NCBI GenBank assembly: GCA_016710745.1
Contig: JADJVB010000004.1
Span: 1-36,884 of the forward strand
Source of the DNA: Chitinophagaceae bacterium
GTDB taxonomy: Bacteria > Bacteroidota > Bacteroidia > Chitinophagales > Chitinophagaceae
Direction of reading: 5' to 3'
Length of the DNA stretch: 36,884 bases
Shown: positions 29,428 through 36,884 of the stretch, piece by piece
How the letters are laid out: each line of letters opens with the position of its first letter
How positions within the stretch are numbered: the stretch's first letter is position 1
The notes under the pieces: generated by a model
Database searches by the model: none
The model's input: the letters and a program-made list of their open reading frames with translations, nothing else
Told to the model about the DNA's origin: nothing
Translations under genes and position numbers: made by a program

Positions 29428-29490
29428 GCCGGGGTTGCTGTGTTCACCCACCGGAACCTCCTGCTCAGTGAAGACAGCAGGCAGGAGGAA
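29428..29490. repeat. Degenerate family 1 REPIN
   Basis: GGGTTGCTGTGTTCACC, then CACCGGAACCTCCTGCTC and GTGAAGACAGCAGGCAGG keep the layout of an inverted pair with changed stems. It lies between the acidic gene and the DUF3667 gene. Confidence 0.65.
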
Positions 29491-29543
29491 ACCAGTCCCG
29501 CCCGGGAAAGCCAAAAAAAATGTATTTTGCTGCAAAGATCATT

Positions 29544-30308
29544 ATGGAACAGCATACCTGCGTTAACTGCGGCAATACTTACCACGACCTGTTTTGTAAC
29601 CACTGCGGACAAAAACAGCAACACCGCTACTCGGTTAAACATATTCTGCACGAATTACTGCATGTATTTACCCATGCCGACAAAGGTATTTTTTCCTTTG
29701 CCTGGCAATTGCTTACCAGGCCCGGCCATATTGCACAGGACCTGGTTGCCGGAAAGCGCAAAAAGTATTTCAATCTTTTTCAATACCTGATCATTATCGT
29801 TGGATTGGCCACCCTGGTGGTTACTAAAACAAAGCTGATGGAACATACGGTTGAATCGGTAAATGAAATGTCGGGTATGAAAATATCGGGTAAAATTGCT
29901 CAAATGCAAAAAGACCTGGTAGATATTTTACAAAAATATTTCAATATCCTGCAGTTGCTGCTGATACCTGTTTACACCCTGTTCTCCTGGCTTTATTTCA
30001 AAAAAAGGGGATATAACTATGCCGAACATATAGTACTCAATTCCACCATCTCGGCCCAGTTAAATACCCTCACCATTGCGAACATCCTGCTGTTTGCTGT
30101 ACTCAATCCAAACAAATTCAGCTTTTGGTATGGCCTGATATCGGTGATCATCCTGCTGTTTTGTTTTATTGTGGCCTATCGCCAGTTTTTTAAACTCTCC
30201 CTGGTTAAAGCCGTGTTGTACACCTTGGCCATTTATATCAGCGCCTATATTGTTCAGCTGGTTTTGATCACTTTTTCTTTTTTCATCTACGTTATGATAA
30301 AGCGCTAA
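29544..30308 (+). CDS. DUF3667 membrane protein with an N-terminal zinc ribbon
   Basis: 254 aa. The N-terminus has two Cys pairs, TCVNCGNTYHDLFCNHCGQK, a zinc ribbon. HLLHVFTHADKG-type sequence (LHELLHVFTHADKGIFSFAW) and LTRPGHIAQDLVAGKRKKYF are hallmarks of DUF3667. Four or more membrane helices follow (FQYLIIIVGLATLVV, ILQLLLIPVYTLFSWLYF, ISVIILLFCFIVAY, IYISAYIVQLVLITFSFFIY). I place the start at ATG 29544 (MEQHTCVNCG), not at 29520, because family members begin a few residues before the first Cys. The frame is intact. An inner-membrane location is predicted; function is unknown. Confidence 0.88.
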   Translation: MEQHTCVNCGNTYHDLFCNHCGQKQQHRYSVKHILHELLHVFTHADKGIFSFAWQLLTRPGHIAQDLVAGKRKKYFNLFQYLIIIVGLATLVVTKTKLMEHTVESVNEMSGMKISGKIAQMQKDLVDILQKYFNILQLLLIPVYTLFSWLYFKKRGYNYAEHIVLNSTISAQLNTLTIANILLFAVLNPNKFSFWYGLISVIILLFCFIVAYRQFFKLSLVKAVLYTLAIYISAYIVQLVLITFSFFIYVMIKR

Positions 30309-30346
30309 CCGGTTTACGAACATACGGTTTCGGCATCAAACTTGTC

Positions 30347-30379
30347 GTTCCGGTAAGTAGAGATACCGATCAGGGGGTA
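30347..30379. repeat. Degenerate family 1 palindrome
   Basis: CGTTCCGGTAAGTAGAGATACCGATCAGGGGG matches the inverted orientation of the family with several stem changes. Confidence 0.7.
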
Positions 30380-30435
30380 GCTTTCTTTATTGTATCTTTA
30401 TTCATCAGTAAATAAACCAGCTTAAATAAACGCTT

Positions 30436-30804
30436 TTGAACCTCCCCGGCAACATCATCTGGCTCATCTTCGGCGGCTTTTTTGCCGCGCTGGGTTATTT
30501 TTTTTGCGGTATCCTGTTATGTATCACGGTGGTGGGTATTCCCTGGGGACTGCAGTGTTTTAAAATAGGCGGGTTGGTTTTATGGCCCTTTGGTAAAGAC
30601 GTGGTGAGCAGTTCGCAACAAACAGGTTGCCTCTCTACACTTTTCAATATCATATGGCTGTTGAGCGGAGGCTGGTACACCGCACTGATTCATATTGTCT
30701 TCGGACTGTTACTTGCCATTACCGTTATCGGCCTTCCCTTTGCCCGCCAGCATTTTAAGCTGATCGAGATTTCGATGATGCCTTTTGGGAAAATTATAAA
30801 ATAA
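30436..30804 (+). CDS. YccF family inner-membrane protein
   Basis: 122 aa with two copies of the YccF domain, each a hydrophobic hairpin. Copy 1 has NIIWLIFGGFFAALGYFFCG and CITVVGIPWGLQCFKIGGLV; copy 2 has NIIWLLSGGWYTALIHIVFG and AITVIGLPFARQHFKLIEIS. The start is TTG at 30436, since no ATG precedes the first helix and family members begin MN(L/P)xGNIIW. The frame is intact. The function is not established. It is monocistronic, with palindromes on both sides. Confidence 0.93.
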   Translation: MNLPGNIIWLIFGGFFAALGYFFCGILLCITVVGIPWGLQCFKIGGLVLWPFGKDVVSSSQQTGCLSTLFNIIWLLSGGWYTALIHIVFGLLLAITVIGLPFARQHFKLIEISMMPFGKIIK

Positions 30805-30828
30805 ATTTTGTTGGTTTTACTGCGCTTT

Positions 30829-30848
30829 GGTTCACACCCCCACGAACC
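30829..30848. repeat. Variant family 1 palindrome
   Basis: GGTTCACACCCCCACGAACC has GGTTC/GAACC outer arms. It lies 24 bases after the YccF stop and could end that transcript. GTTGGTTCGTTAAGTG near 30872 may be its partner. Confidence 0.5.
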
Positions 30849-30921
30849 AAAATCGTAAAAATGATGATGCGTGTTGGTTCGTTAAGTGAAAACATGGCGA
30901 AGACAGCATGGCAAAGTTTTA

Positions 30922-31434
30922 CTAAACCGCCAACTCAACTTTAAATGCCAGACTCAGGTAGGTATAATAAATTCCGGCTGCGTCCTTATCTGTTGAAAGC
31001 CATTCCTGGCCACCATTACAGGAAAATTTCATACCACTTCCGGCAGATTCTCCTACGCCAATAAAAACGGTATCGCTTTTTAATTGAAATCCGTAAGTTG
31101 ATCCCTGTTTTAATGGCAGTTTTGAAATGGGGAATGATACCCATTTACCGGCGTCGTTTTTGCCAAATTCTATTTCAGATGTGGCCATAATCACGCCCCA
31201 TACCTGACGTTTCGCGTCAAATTCATGCAAGGTTAACTATACTGTTCCTTTATTAACCACATAAGATGTATAAACTGAAATAGAAGAAACATTACCTGGC
31301 GTGGGACAAATGAAAGTTTGGCCGGTGATCCGGTGTTTTACCTCACCGGTAATATGGCCAAACCAGGAGGTGGCGTTTTTATCGGTTTGTTCAATGATCG
31401 TTTTTAACGGGTGGGTTGAAGGAGTGTGTTTCAT
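30922..31434 (-). CDS. Hypothetical protein, one frameshift
   Basis: About 170 aa after repair of a break near 31235. It starts MKHTPSTHPLKTIIEQTDKN, then ATSWFGHITGEVKHRITGQT and FICPTPGNVSSISVYTSYVV. The second frame carries LHEFDAKRQVWGVIMATSEI, KWVSFPISKLPLKQGSTYGF and IYYTYLSLAFKVELAV. The beta-rich layout with YGFQLKSDTVFIGVGES resembles a jelly-roll or carbohydrate-binding type fold, but I recognise no specific family. There is no signal peptide. Its neighbours are unrelated. Confidence 0.68.
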
Positions 31435-31549
31435 AGCATAATTTTTATTTCTAAGCTACGAAATGATAATCTCAAAACTGTTATGGAACTGGAAATACTG
31501 CAGCGATAAATATGAGTTTCATCAGTTTTTGCGAATAACCTTTTTCTCG

Positions 31550-31617
31550 CTGGTTGGTGGAGACTGCAACCGGGCGGAATGTACCCTGGTCGGTGTCTCC
31601 ACCGACCGGAACGAAAA
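31550..31617. repeat. Family 1 pair abutting the RAYT stop codon
   Basis: TGGTTGGTGGAGACTGCAACC (inverted unit) and CCCTGGTCGGTGTCTCCACC (31584 onward) face each other. The GGAACGAAAAC tail ends directly at the stop codon (31619-31621) of the transposase gene. Confidence 0.9.
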
Positions 31618-31618
31618 C

Positions 31619-32181
31619 CTAAAATACATCCATATAATGTGTTAGTATGTTAAAGTCATCTGAACCGTGCTCATAAAACGCTGCCGATGAAAACTTATAC
31701 GCCTCAGGCTGTGAACAGAGTTGCCAATGTTCCTGTAACGGATTAAAATGCATGTAATCCAGTTTTTGTGATGCCATCTCCCTGCTGAAAACCAAAACAG
31801 CCAGCGGATCTCTTTGCCAGAAATTATACGACGGATCACTGGCTTTTACCAAAAATTGTTTTAACAATTCCGGATTTTCTATTTTTAGTTTTTTCTTGAA
31901 ATTATGTGCTGTAAATTTTTCGAAACTGTTTTTAGGAAATTCTTTGCCATTCATTTTAATTGCTCCCAAAGTAAATGTATGTGGTTAGGCATAATTACAT
32001 ATCCATATATACGTACAAGTTCCTGTTCCGTTAACCATTGGAAGCTGCTTATGATTATTGCTTTGTATTCATCTGATTTGAGCAGATTTAACCACTCATT
32101 GATAGTAATGGTCCAAAAATAAATTTCGTTTAGTTCTGTATACGAATTACGGTAGCCTTTATATGAATTGGGCAAGGACAT
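31619..32181 (-). CDS. REP-associated tyrosine transposase (RAYT, Y1_Tnp/HUH), one frameshift
   Basis: Domesticated relative of IS200-type transposases. These single-strand HUH endonucleases bind and cut palindromic repeats and are thought to spread REP sequences. It begins MSLPNSYKGYRNSYTELNEI, then YFWTITINEWLNL. The HUH motif is in YGYVIMPNHIHLLWEQLK and the catalytic Tyr in QKLDYMHFNPL. WQRDPLAV and the tail SSAAFYEHGSDDF with ILTHY are typical of the group. A missing A near 31970 separates the HUH motif from the tyrosine; adding it gives WEQLKMNGKEFPKNSFEKF and a 187-aa protein. Palindromes of family 1 flank the gene on both sides. Confidence 0.92.
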
Positions 32182-32185
32182 GGTA

Positions 32186-32193
32186 CAAAAATA
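32186..32193 (-). promoter_or_regulatory. Candidate -7 box for the RAYT gene
   Basis: TATTTTTG on the minus strand matches TAnnTTTG and ends four bases before the ATG at 32181, so the message would be leaderless or nearly so. Confidence 0.35.
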
Positions 32194-32293
32194 AAGTCAT
32201 TTGCTTATTTGTTGATGAACGATTAATCTCGTTTTTTTTGGTGAAAAAACGGCCGGAGGGAAGAATAATCTAATATAAATATCTTATCGTTAT

Positions 32294-32420
32294 GGTCGGT
32301 GGAGACATCGACCGGGGTACAATCTCATCATTTCGGTCGGTGTAGACACCGACCAAGGGTACAATCTCATCGTTCCGGTCGGTGGAGACCCAAACCGGGG
32401 TACAAGTGGAGACTGCGACC
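32294..32420. repeat. Tandem array of family 1 palindromes upstream of the RAYT gene
   Basis: Units start at 32294, 32335 and 32377 (period 41-42 bases), with a partial fourth at 32406. The shared spacer reads GGGTACAATCTCATCRTT. The third and fourth units are degenerate. Confidence 0.9.
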
Positions 32421-32437
32421 AGAACGGACGGTACATG

Positions 32438-33157
32438 CTACCTTCCCCAAAACTTTACCTGGCCCATCTTATAGGGATCGAGGTAATCCATATTGATGGA
32501 GAAATTTTGTTTGAGGTTCCTGTATTTTTCGGTTTGGCGTAATTTTCCATTCACATAAAACTCAATATTGGCTTCGCACCAGCCCTTACCCAGTTCTAGG
32601 TGATCACCACAAATGATCTCCGATTGTTGGCCCTGCTTATTGTTCAATATCCTTACCGTAACCATTTTTCTTTATCTACCCAAAACTGGTTGCTCTCTGT
32701 TTCGGCTTTATCGGCACCGATCACCACCACGGGCTTCCCCTTCCGGGTGGTTTCATAGCTTTTGCCGGCATCATACCCGAAACCTTTTAGCCCTGGTATA
32801 CACTTCTGTTAACGGGTACGAATACATGCCACCCAGCAGGAACAGCAGGTCGTGTGGCTGCAGGCCCTTGTTCTTTAACTCATATTTTTGAAACCGAAAG
32901 GAAGAATCGTTCACGAAAAGATCGCATTGCCATCGTCGGGGTTGTTGATGTCTATCCGTAATTTGTCGGGATATACCAGCACTTCAAACCGGTGTCGGTT
33001 TTATGGAGAGAATCATTCCGGTAAAAATTGGTTTCCTGAACAAAGGATAAAGAATAGCGAAAATTCGCCGCGTGTTGCGCATACATCTGTTGCACCATAT
33101 CCTGTGCCTGCGCAGATATCGCGGTGCACATCAAAAAAACAAGAACCATTTTTTCAT
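32438..33157 (-). CDS. Secreted LolA-like protein of unknown role, frameshifted
   Basis: About 239 aa. The signal peptide is MVLVFLMCTAISAQAQ from 33149; an ATG at 33157 followed by an A run (MKK) is likelier if one base is corrected, so I extend to it. The body reads RYSLSFVQETNFYRNDSLHK, then after repairs LRIDINNPDDGNAIFVNDSS, GGMYSYPLTEVYTRLKGFGY and ADKAETESNQFWVDKEKWLT, and ends INMDYLDPYKMGQVKFWGR. The order of strands and the QFWVDKE...VRI turn resemble the LolA/LolB-like half-barrel used in lipoprotein sorting, though the match is by eye. It begins three bases after the serine dehydratase stop, suggesting co-transcription. Confidence 0.7.
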
Positions 33158-33160
33158 ATA

Positions 33161-34738
33161 CTAATTCTTAAACTTAACAACTCTTAAAAATCTGCCCGGT
33201 ACTTCTTCCAGCATCGCTTCTATTTTTCTTTGCCGCTTTGGTGATGGAGAGTCCGCCGAGGTTGGTACAACGCAGCGTGTGATGGATCTGGTCACCCCAG
33301 CCTTCATGGTTTCAATCACTTCGTCGAGCGGGATCAGTTGCTCGTAATTCGATAAAGCCATATTGGCGCAGGATACCGCATTGGTGGCCGCCATTACATT
33401 TCTTCCGGGCAGGGCGCTTCCACACGGTTTCCGATGGGGTCGCAAATAATGCCCAATGAATTCTGCAAGGCCAGCGACGCGGCCCCGATCGACTGTTGCA
33501 GGCTGCCGCCCTTCATCTCCACAATGGCTGCGGCTGCCATACCGCCGCCAGAGCCCGTTTCGGCCATACAACGCCGCCCACTTCAGCGGCAAAAGTAGCA
33601 TGGGCTGCTATGAACACGCCGATAAGCCCGGCAGATAACATCCCCTCAACCAGTTCATCCTCGTGCAACTGCATAGAATGGGCGGTGCCAAACAAGGCAC
33701 CCGGCAGAGCGCCGCAACTTCCGGCCGTGGGCGCCGCTACAATTACACCCATCGAAGATTTAACCTCCATCATGGCACTCCACGTACACGATGATACGAT
33801 TAATGGTTTCGCCACCTACCAGTTTATTGCTTTCAAAGTTTTCCTTGAACTGCAGCGACTGGCTGCCCAGTATCCGGTCTTCATAATGCGTGCCCTGTAA
33901 ACCCAACTGAATGGCATGACCCATAATGTGAACGATACTCCGCATCTTCTCAAACACTTCACCTGCAGCAATACCCTCGCCGCTTCATAATCAACAGCCA
34001 GTTCCCAAAGGGCTTTGTTCTTTCCGGCATTGTAGGCCATCATTTCATCGCAGGTAATAAATGGGACCTGCAGATCCCCTGCGGGCCATCACCGGCAATA
34101 CCGGCTGCAGTTGCTTGATGAATCTTACCCCTCCATCGCCAGCAATTCGTTATACATACTTTTTCAAAAAGCCTGCGACTTGATTTCTATAAATGATATT
34201 TCTCCTTTGTGAAATTCAAGATCATCAAATGGTACCGAAGCTTCTAAAAAGCCATGATAGTTTCGCGCTTCACAATAGATCAATGTTTCGAAAATAATCG
34301 CCGGCCATCGACACCGGTACTTCATCAATGGCGATCACTTCTATCATACCACCGCCGGTAGAGATGGCGGTGAGCTTCCTCGTTTCTTTACTGTTGTGTA
34401 AGGTAATTTTATACAGGTTGGGATGCGTGGCACCCGGTCAACAATATTGATCGTAACGCCAATACCTGCTGTTTCCAGATGCTTTTCTGATTCGGGAAGT
34501 CGTTCATCATGCGCTTTCCCAGCCAGGAAGCCCAAACAGTCCCATATCCGAACCCCGGCTTTTATGTAGTAGCCAATGAACCATTGGGATCAAATTCTAT
34601 TAAAATATCTTTGATATTTTCATCCATCAGGTCTCTGCACAGGCGGGCTATGCGCAAGGAGGCCGCGCAGTGCGAACTGGATGGGCCCCGCATTACCGGG
34701 CCGATCACGTCGTTGAATATGCTGGAGTGTGTGCTCAT
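33161..34738 (-). CDS. L-serine dehydratase (single-chain, iron-sulfur type), many frameshifts
   Basis: Converts L-serine to pyruvate and ammonia using a [4Fe-4S] cluster. The ATG at 34738 opens the beta domain: MSTHSSIFNDVIGPVMRGPS, then SSHCAASLRIARLCRDLMDE. The alpha domain follows with MGHAIQLGLQGTHYEDRILG, KSSMGVIVAAPTAGSCGALP and GMLSAGLIGVFIAAHATFAA. The cluster cysteines lie in NSLGIICDPIGNRVEAPCLG, with a further Cys in NAVSCANMALSNYEQLIPL. It ends GRFLRVVKFKN. At least six indels break it, but the blocks are collinear and complete, and the total of about 525 aa fits a fused beta-alpha enzyme. Confidence 0.93.
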
Positions 34739-34816
34739 GCTTATAAATTAAATGTATAGAAAGTGCAAAATATTTTTAATGCACTTTTTTTGTCGCTTCT
34801 GCGGATGGTTCGTTTA

Positions 34817-34836
34817 GGTTCGTGAAGACACGAACC
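34817..34836. repeat. Variant family 1 palindrome
   Basis: GGTTCGTGAAGACACGAACC is a perfect 8-bp stem with a GAAGAC-type centre. Its stem differs from the main type by paired changes. Confidence 0.75.
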
Positions 34837-34943
34837 CCGGCATTGAGCCAGCCAGGCGGATTCTATCCTTAAACCTTTATGTCGCAACAATTAAAACACA
34901 AGTTGATTTTTCAATACAATAAGGTCCTGTTCTTTGTAGTTAC

Positions 34944-36884
34944 CTACAAATTATCCTTCACAAAAATTTTCCATGGTACCTGCATATGTAACGTGGTATT
35001 TTTCCCCGGCGTATACTGTGATCACGCATCGGGTACGACATCATACTAAACAGTTTATTGTTTCCTGATCAATTCGTTCGCCAGCATTTCAAAATTCTGG
35101 TAGTACATTATCGTCGCCGGTACCATGTATGATCATCAGGTTGCCTTTCAGTTTTCCGGCATGTGTCAAAGGCGATCCTTCGCGGTAACAACCATACTCG
35201 TTGTCTTTTGGTAAACCCATATAACGCTCGGTAAATATTATCATAGGAGTGTTTGCAAGGCTACAAAAGAAACAGCTATCCCGGTTTGTATACGTCAGCA
35301 TGACGGAACATACAATGCAAAGTCATTTGTCCGCCGCTCCAGCCCCAGATACCCCGCGCGCTTATCATCAATAAAAGAATAGGTAGAAGATCTTTCTTCG
35401 CTGCCTTAGCTTTGTCATCTGCCGCCATTAAACCGATCTGCCGGTAAATGATCTTTCTGAAATCGTGGCCACGGCACGCGGGTTCCGCGGTTATCAATGC
35501 TGATCACAATACTGCCCAGTTCGTTGCTGAGGTACTGGTGCCAAAGATTATCACCCGTGCCCCAATTGTCTTGCACGGTAGAGCCAGCCGGCTCCTCCAT
35601 ACACAAAAACAACAACGGATATTTTTCTGCGGATCAAAGTTTTTGGGTTTTATCATCCACCCATCCAATACCACGTCGCCGATATCTACTTTAAAGAACT
35701 CCTTATCTTTTAAACCGAGTTCATCAAACTTTGTTTTCAGCGCGGCATTGTCTTTCCAGTAATTTTATTTCTTTATGTGTAGAAAGATCGATCAGCGAAA
35801 TACGCCTTGGCGTGGATGAATTCTCAAAACTGTGAATGGCATATTTTGCATTGTCGGATATCTGGTAACTATGACGCCCGCCATATTTGCCGGCGACACC
35901 GTTCTGCTTTACCGGTACCATCGAGCCTGCTGCGGTAGAGGTAGCGCTGTAAAATTATCGGGCGAGGCAATATAATAAACGAACCCGCCTGCCGGATCAA
36001 TACAATTGATGTTCACCACATCAAAATCACCTTTGGTGATCAGTTGCATGTTCTTCCCGTCTCTCGATACTTTATACAAATGCATCCAGCCGTCTTTCTC
36101 ACTGGTCGGTAAGGCCTGTGCCTTGTCGAGCCAAACGATATTGTCGTGTATATCTAAAAATGCATCGTCCTTATCAGTAAGTATATTTTTGAGCGCCATG
36201 GTTTTTTGTATTGCCCACCCATGTACGCGTAATGGTATTTTGTAACCGGTTGAGTTGTTGGATCATCACTTCCTCCGAGCCGGGATATAATCCATGCGGG
36301 CCGGAATTGTTGCGGATCGCCCGGGTACATCAAACCATTTGGTTGCCCCACCGGTTGCCGAAACCACGCCTCATCCTAACCGCCGAATTATCGGTACCTA
36401 CTTTGGATAAGGTAATGGTATGGGGAACCGAATAATTGGAATCCACATTGTTGATCATATAAAAAGTACCAACGCCTTTTACGTGTTTGCCAGTAGGCAA
36501 TATCCTTCCGTCAGGGGCTCCACTGAAAACCATCAGGTCGCCGAGCTCCTCCCATACACCCAGTCCAAGGTGCCGTTGATGATGTTGTCGCCACCGTCTT
36601 TGTAAGCTTTGTTATTATACCGCTGCTGATCTCTTCCACATAAATATTGAGTTTGCCGACACAAGCCACCCTGCCGGCATCGGGGCGAAAATTTAGCGAA
36701 CATGAGTGTGGCTTCTTCCGTGCCCTTGCCCAATTGCGTTAATTTTCCATTGGCCGTGTTAAGTACCCACATAATCCGCCTGCGAATTTTGTCGCCACAC
36801 TTGGGTATTGGTAAAACCCAGGAGTTTGCTGTTATCCCCTCACTCCAGATATAATCGGCAATAGCTAAGGGTTTACCTGTTCCG
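34944..36884 (-). CDS. Dipeptidyl peptidase IV-like serine peptidase (S9B), partial and frameshifted
   Basis: Exported aminopeptidase removing N-terminal X-Pro/X-Ala dipeptides. The N-terminus is beyond the window. The beta-propeller is visible as WMHLYKVSRDGKNMQLITKG, IDPAGGFVYYIASPDN and HKEIKLLERQ. The alpha/beta hydrolase domain has the nucleophile Ser in IWGWSGGQMTLHCMFRHADV (near 35340), the Asp in MIIHGTGDDNV, and the His in SMMSYPMRDHSI near 35010. An indel near 35060 gives a false stop at 35055; repairing it adds NKLFSMMSYPMR and the tail KIFVKDNL, with TAG at 34944. Also typical are YTERYMGLPKDNEYGYREGS and IDNRGTRVPWPRFQK. Multiple indels break the frame. Confidence 0.92.

Noticed and set aside
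29073..29651. 192-codon minus-strand Ser-rich ORF
   Set aside because: It is antisense to the acidic and DUF3667 genes and has no family features; the plus frames have proper starts and motifs.
31619..32181. Programmed frameshift in the transposase
   Set aside because: The break is a simple homopolymer indel like the many others in this window, with no slippery heptamer and stem combination that I could see.

Overview
The window looks like a chromosome segment of a Bacteroidota bacterium, most likely of the Chitinophaga/Niastella type. The evidence is large secreted proteins with SprB-like and PKD-like repeats, a type IX secretion sorting domain, DUF3667, a short AKKLGGGC-type membrane protein, and two exact TAnnTTTG promoter boxes. 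No rRNA or tRNA gene was seen. Most long genes are split by one-base indels, usually in short homopolymers, while both halves keep family motifs. I read these as uncorrected sequencing errors rather than decay, and I annotate whole genes across the breaks.

Layout. 1-9844 (minus strand): a LamG/Ig-like/SprB-repeat surface protein, a secreted N-acetylmuramoyl-L-alanine amidase, and a giant (about 2000 aa) T9SS-exported repeat protein with two glycine-rich modules. 10215-17629: universal stress protein, AqpZ aquaporin, GH30 lipoprotein, outer-membrane proteins, DinD, and a phosphodiesterase-like secreted protein. 18051-19143: a YiiX/C92 papain-like peptidase. 19239-25846: an AT-rich defence island. 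26446-31434: acidic and lysine-rich small proteins, DUF3667, YccF and unknowns. 31619-32181: a REP-associated tyrosine transposase (RAYT). 32438-36884 (minus): a LolA-like secreted protein, L-serine dehydratase and a dipeptidyl peptidase IV.

The defence island has two convergent operons whose stop codons are 8 bases apart. The plus operon encodes Vsr mismatch endonuclease, a controller-type HTH protein behind a perfect 11-bp inverted repeat, a C5-cytosine methyltransferase and an EcoRII-type restriction enzyme. The minus operon encodes a 76-aa protein, a MutL/MORC-like GHKL ATPase (a paraMORC type, a class known from restriction-modification neighbourhoods) and two unrecognised proteins. The ATPase N-box lies in a reading frame separated from the main ORF by a homopolymer indel. 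The combination, and especially the two unknown partners, is the best candidate here for a little-described system.

The second theme is a dispersed palindrome, GGTCGGTG-TCTC-CACCGACC with an asymmetric CGGAACGAAATG tail, found at about fifteen intergenic loci between 13.8 and 34.8 kb as single units, inverted pairs (REPIN-like) and tandem arrays. Stem changes are compensatory. The RAYT gene, the type of enzyme expected to mobilise such elements, is flanked on both sides by copies, one ending 1-2 bases from its stop codon. One copy is present in one arm of a local duplication and absent from the other, bounded by an 11-bp direct repeat. A second, 58-bp palindromic family occurs at 3647, 10133 and (degenerate) 17711.
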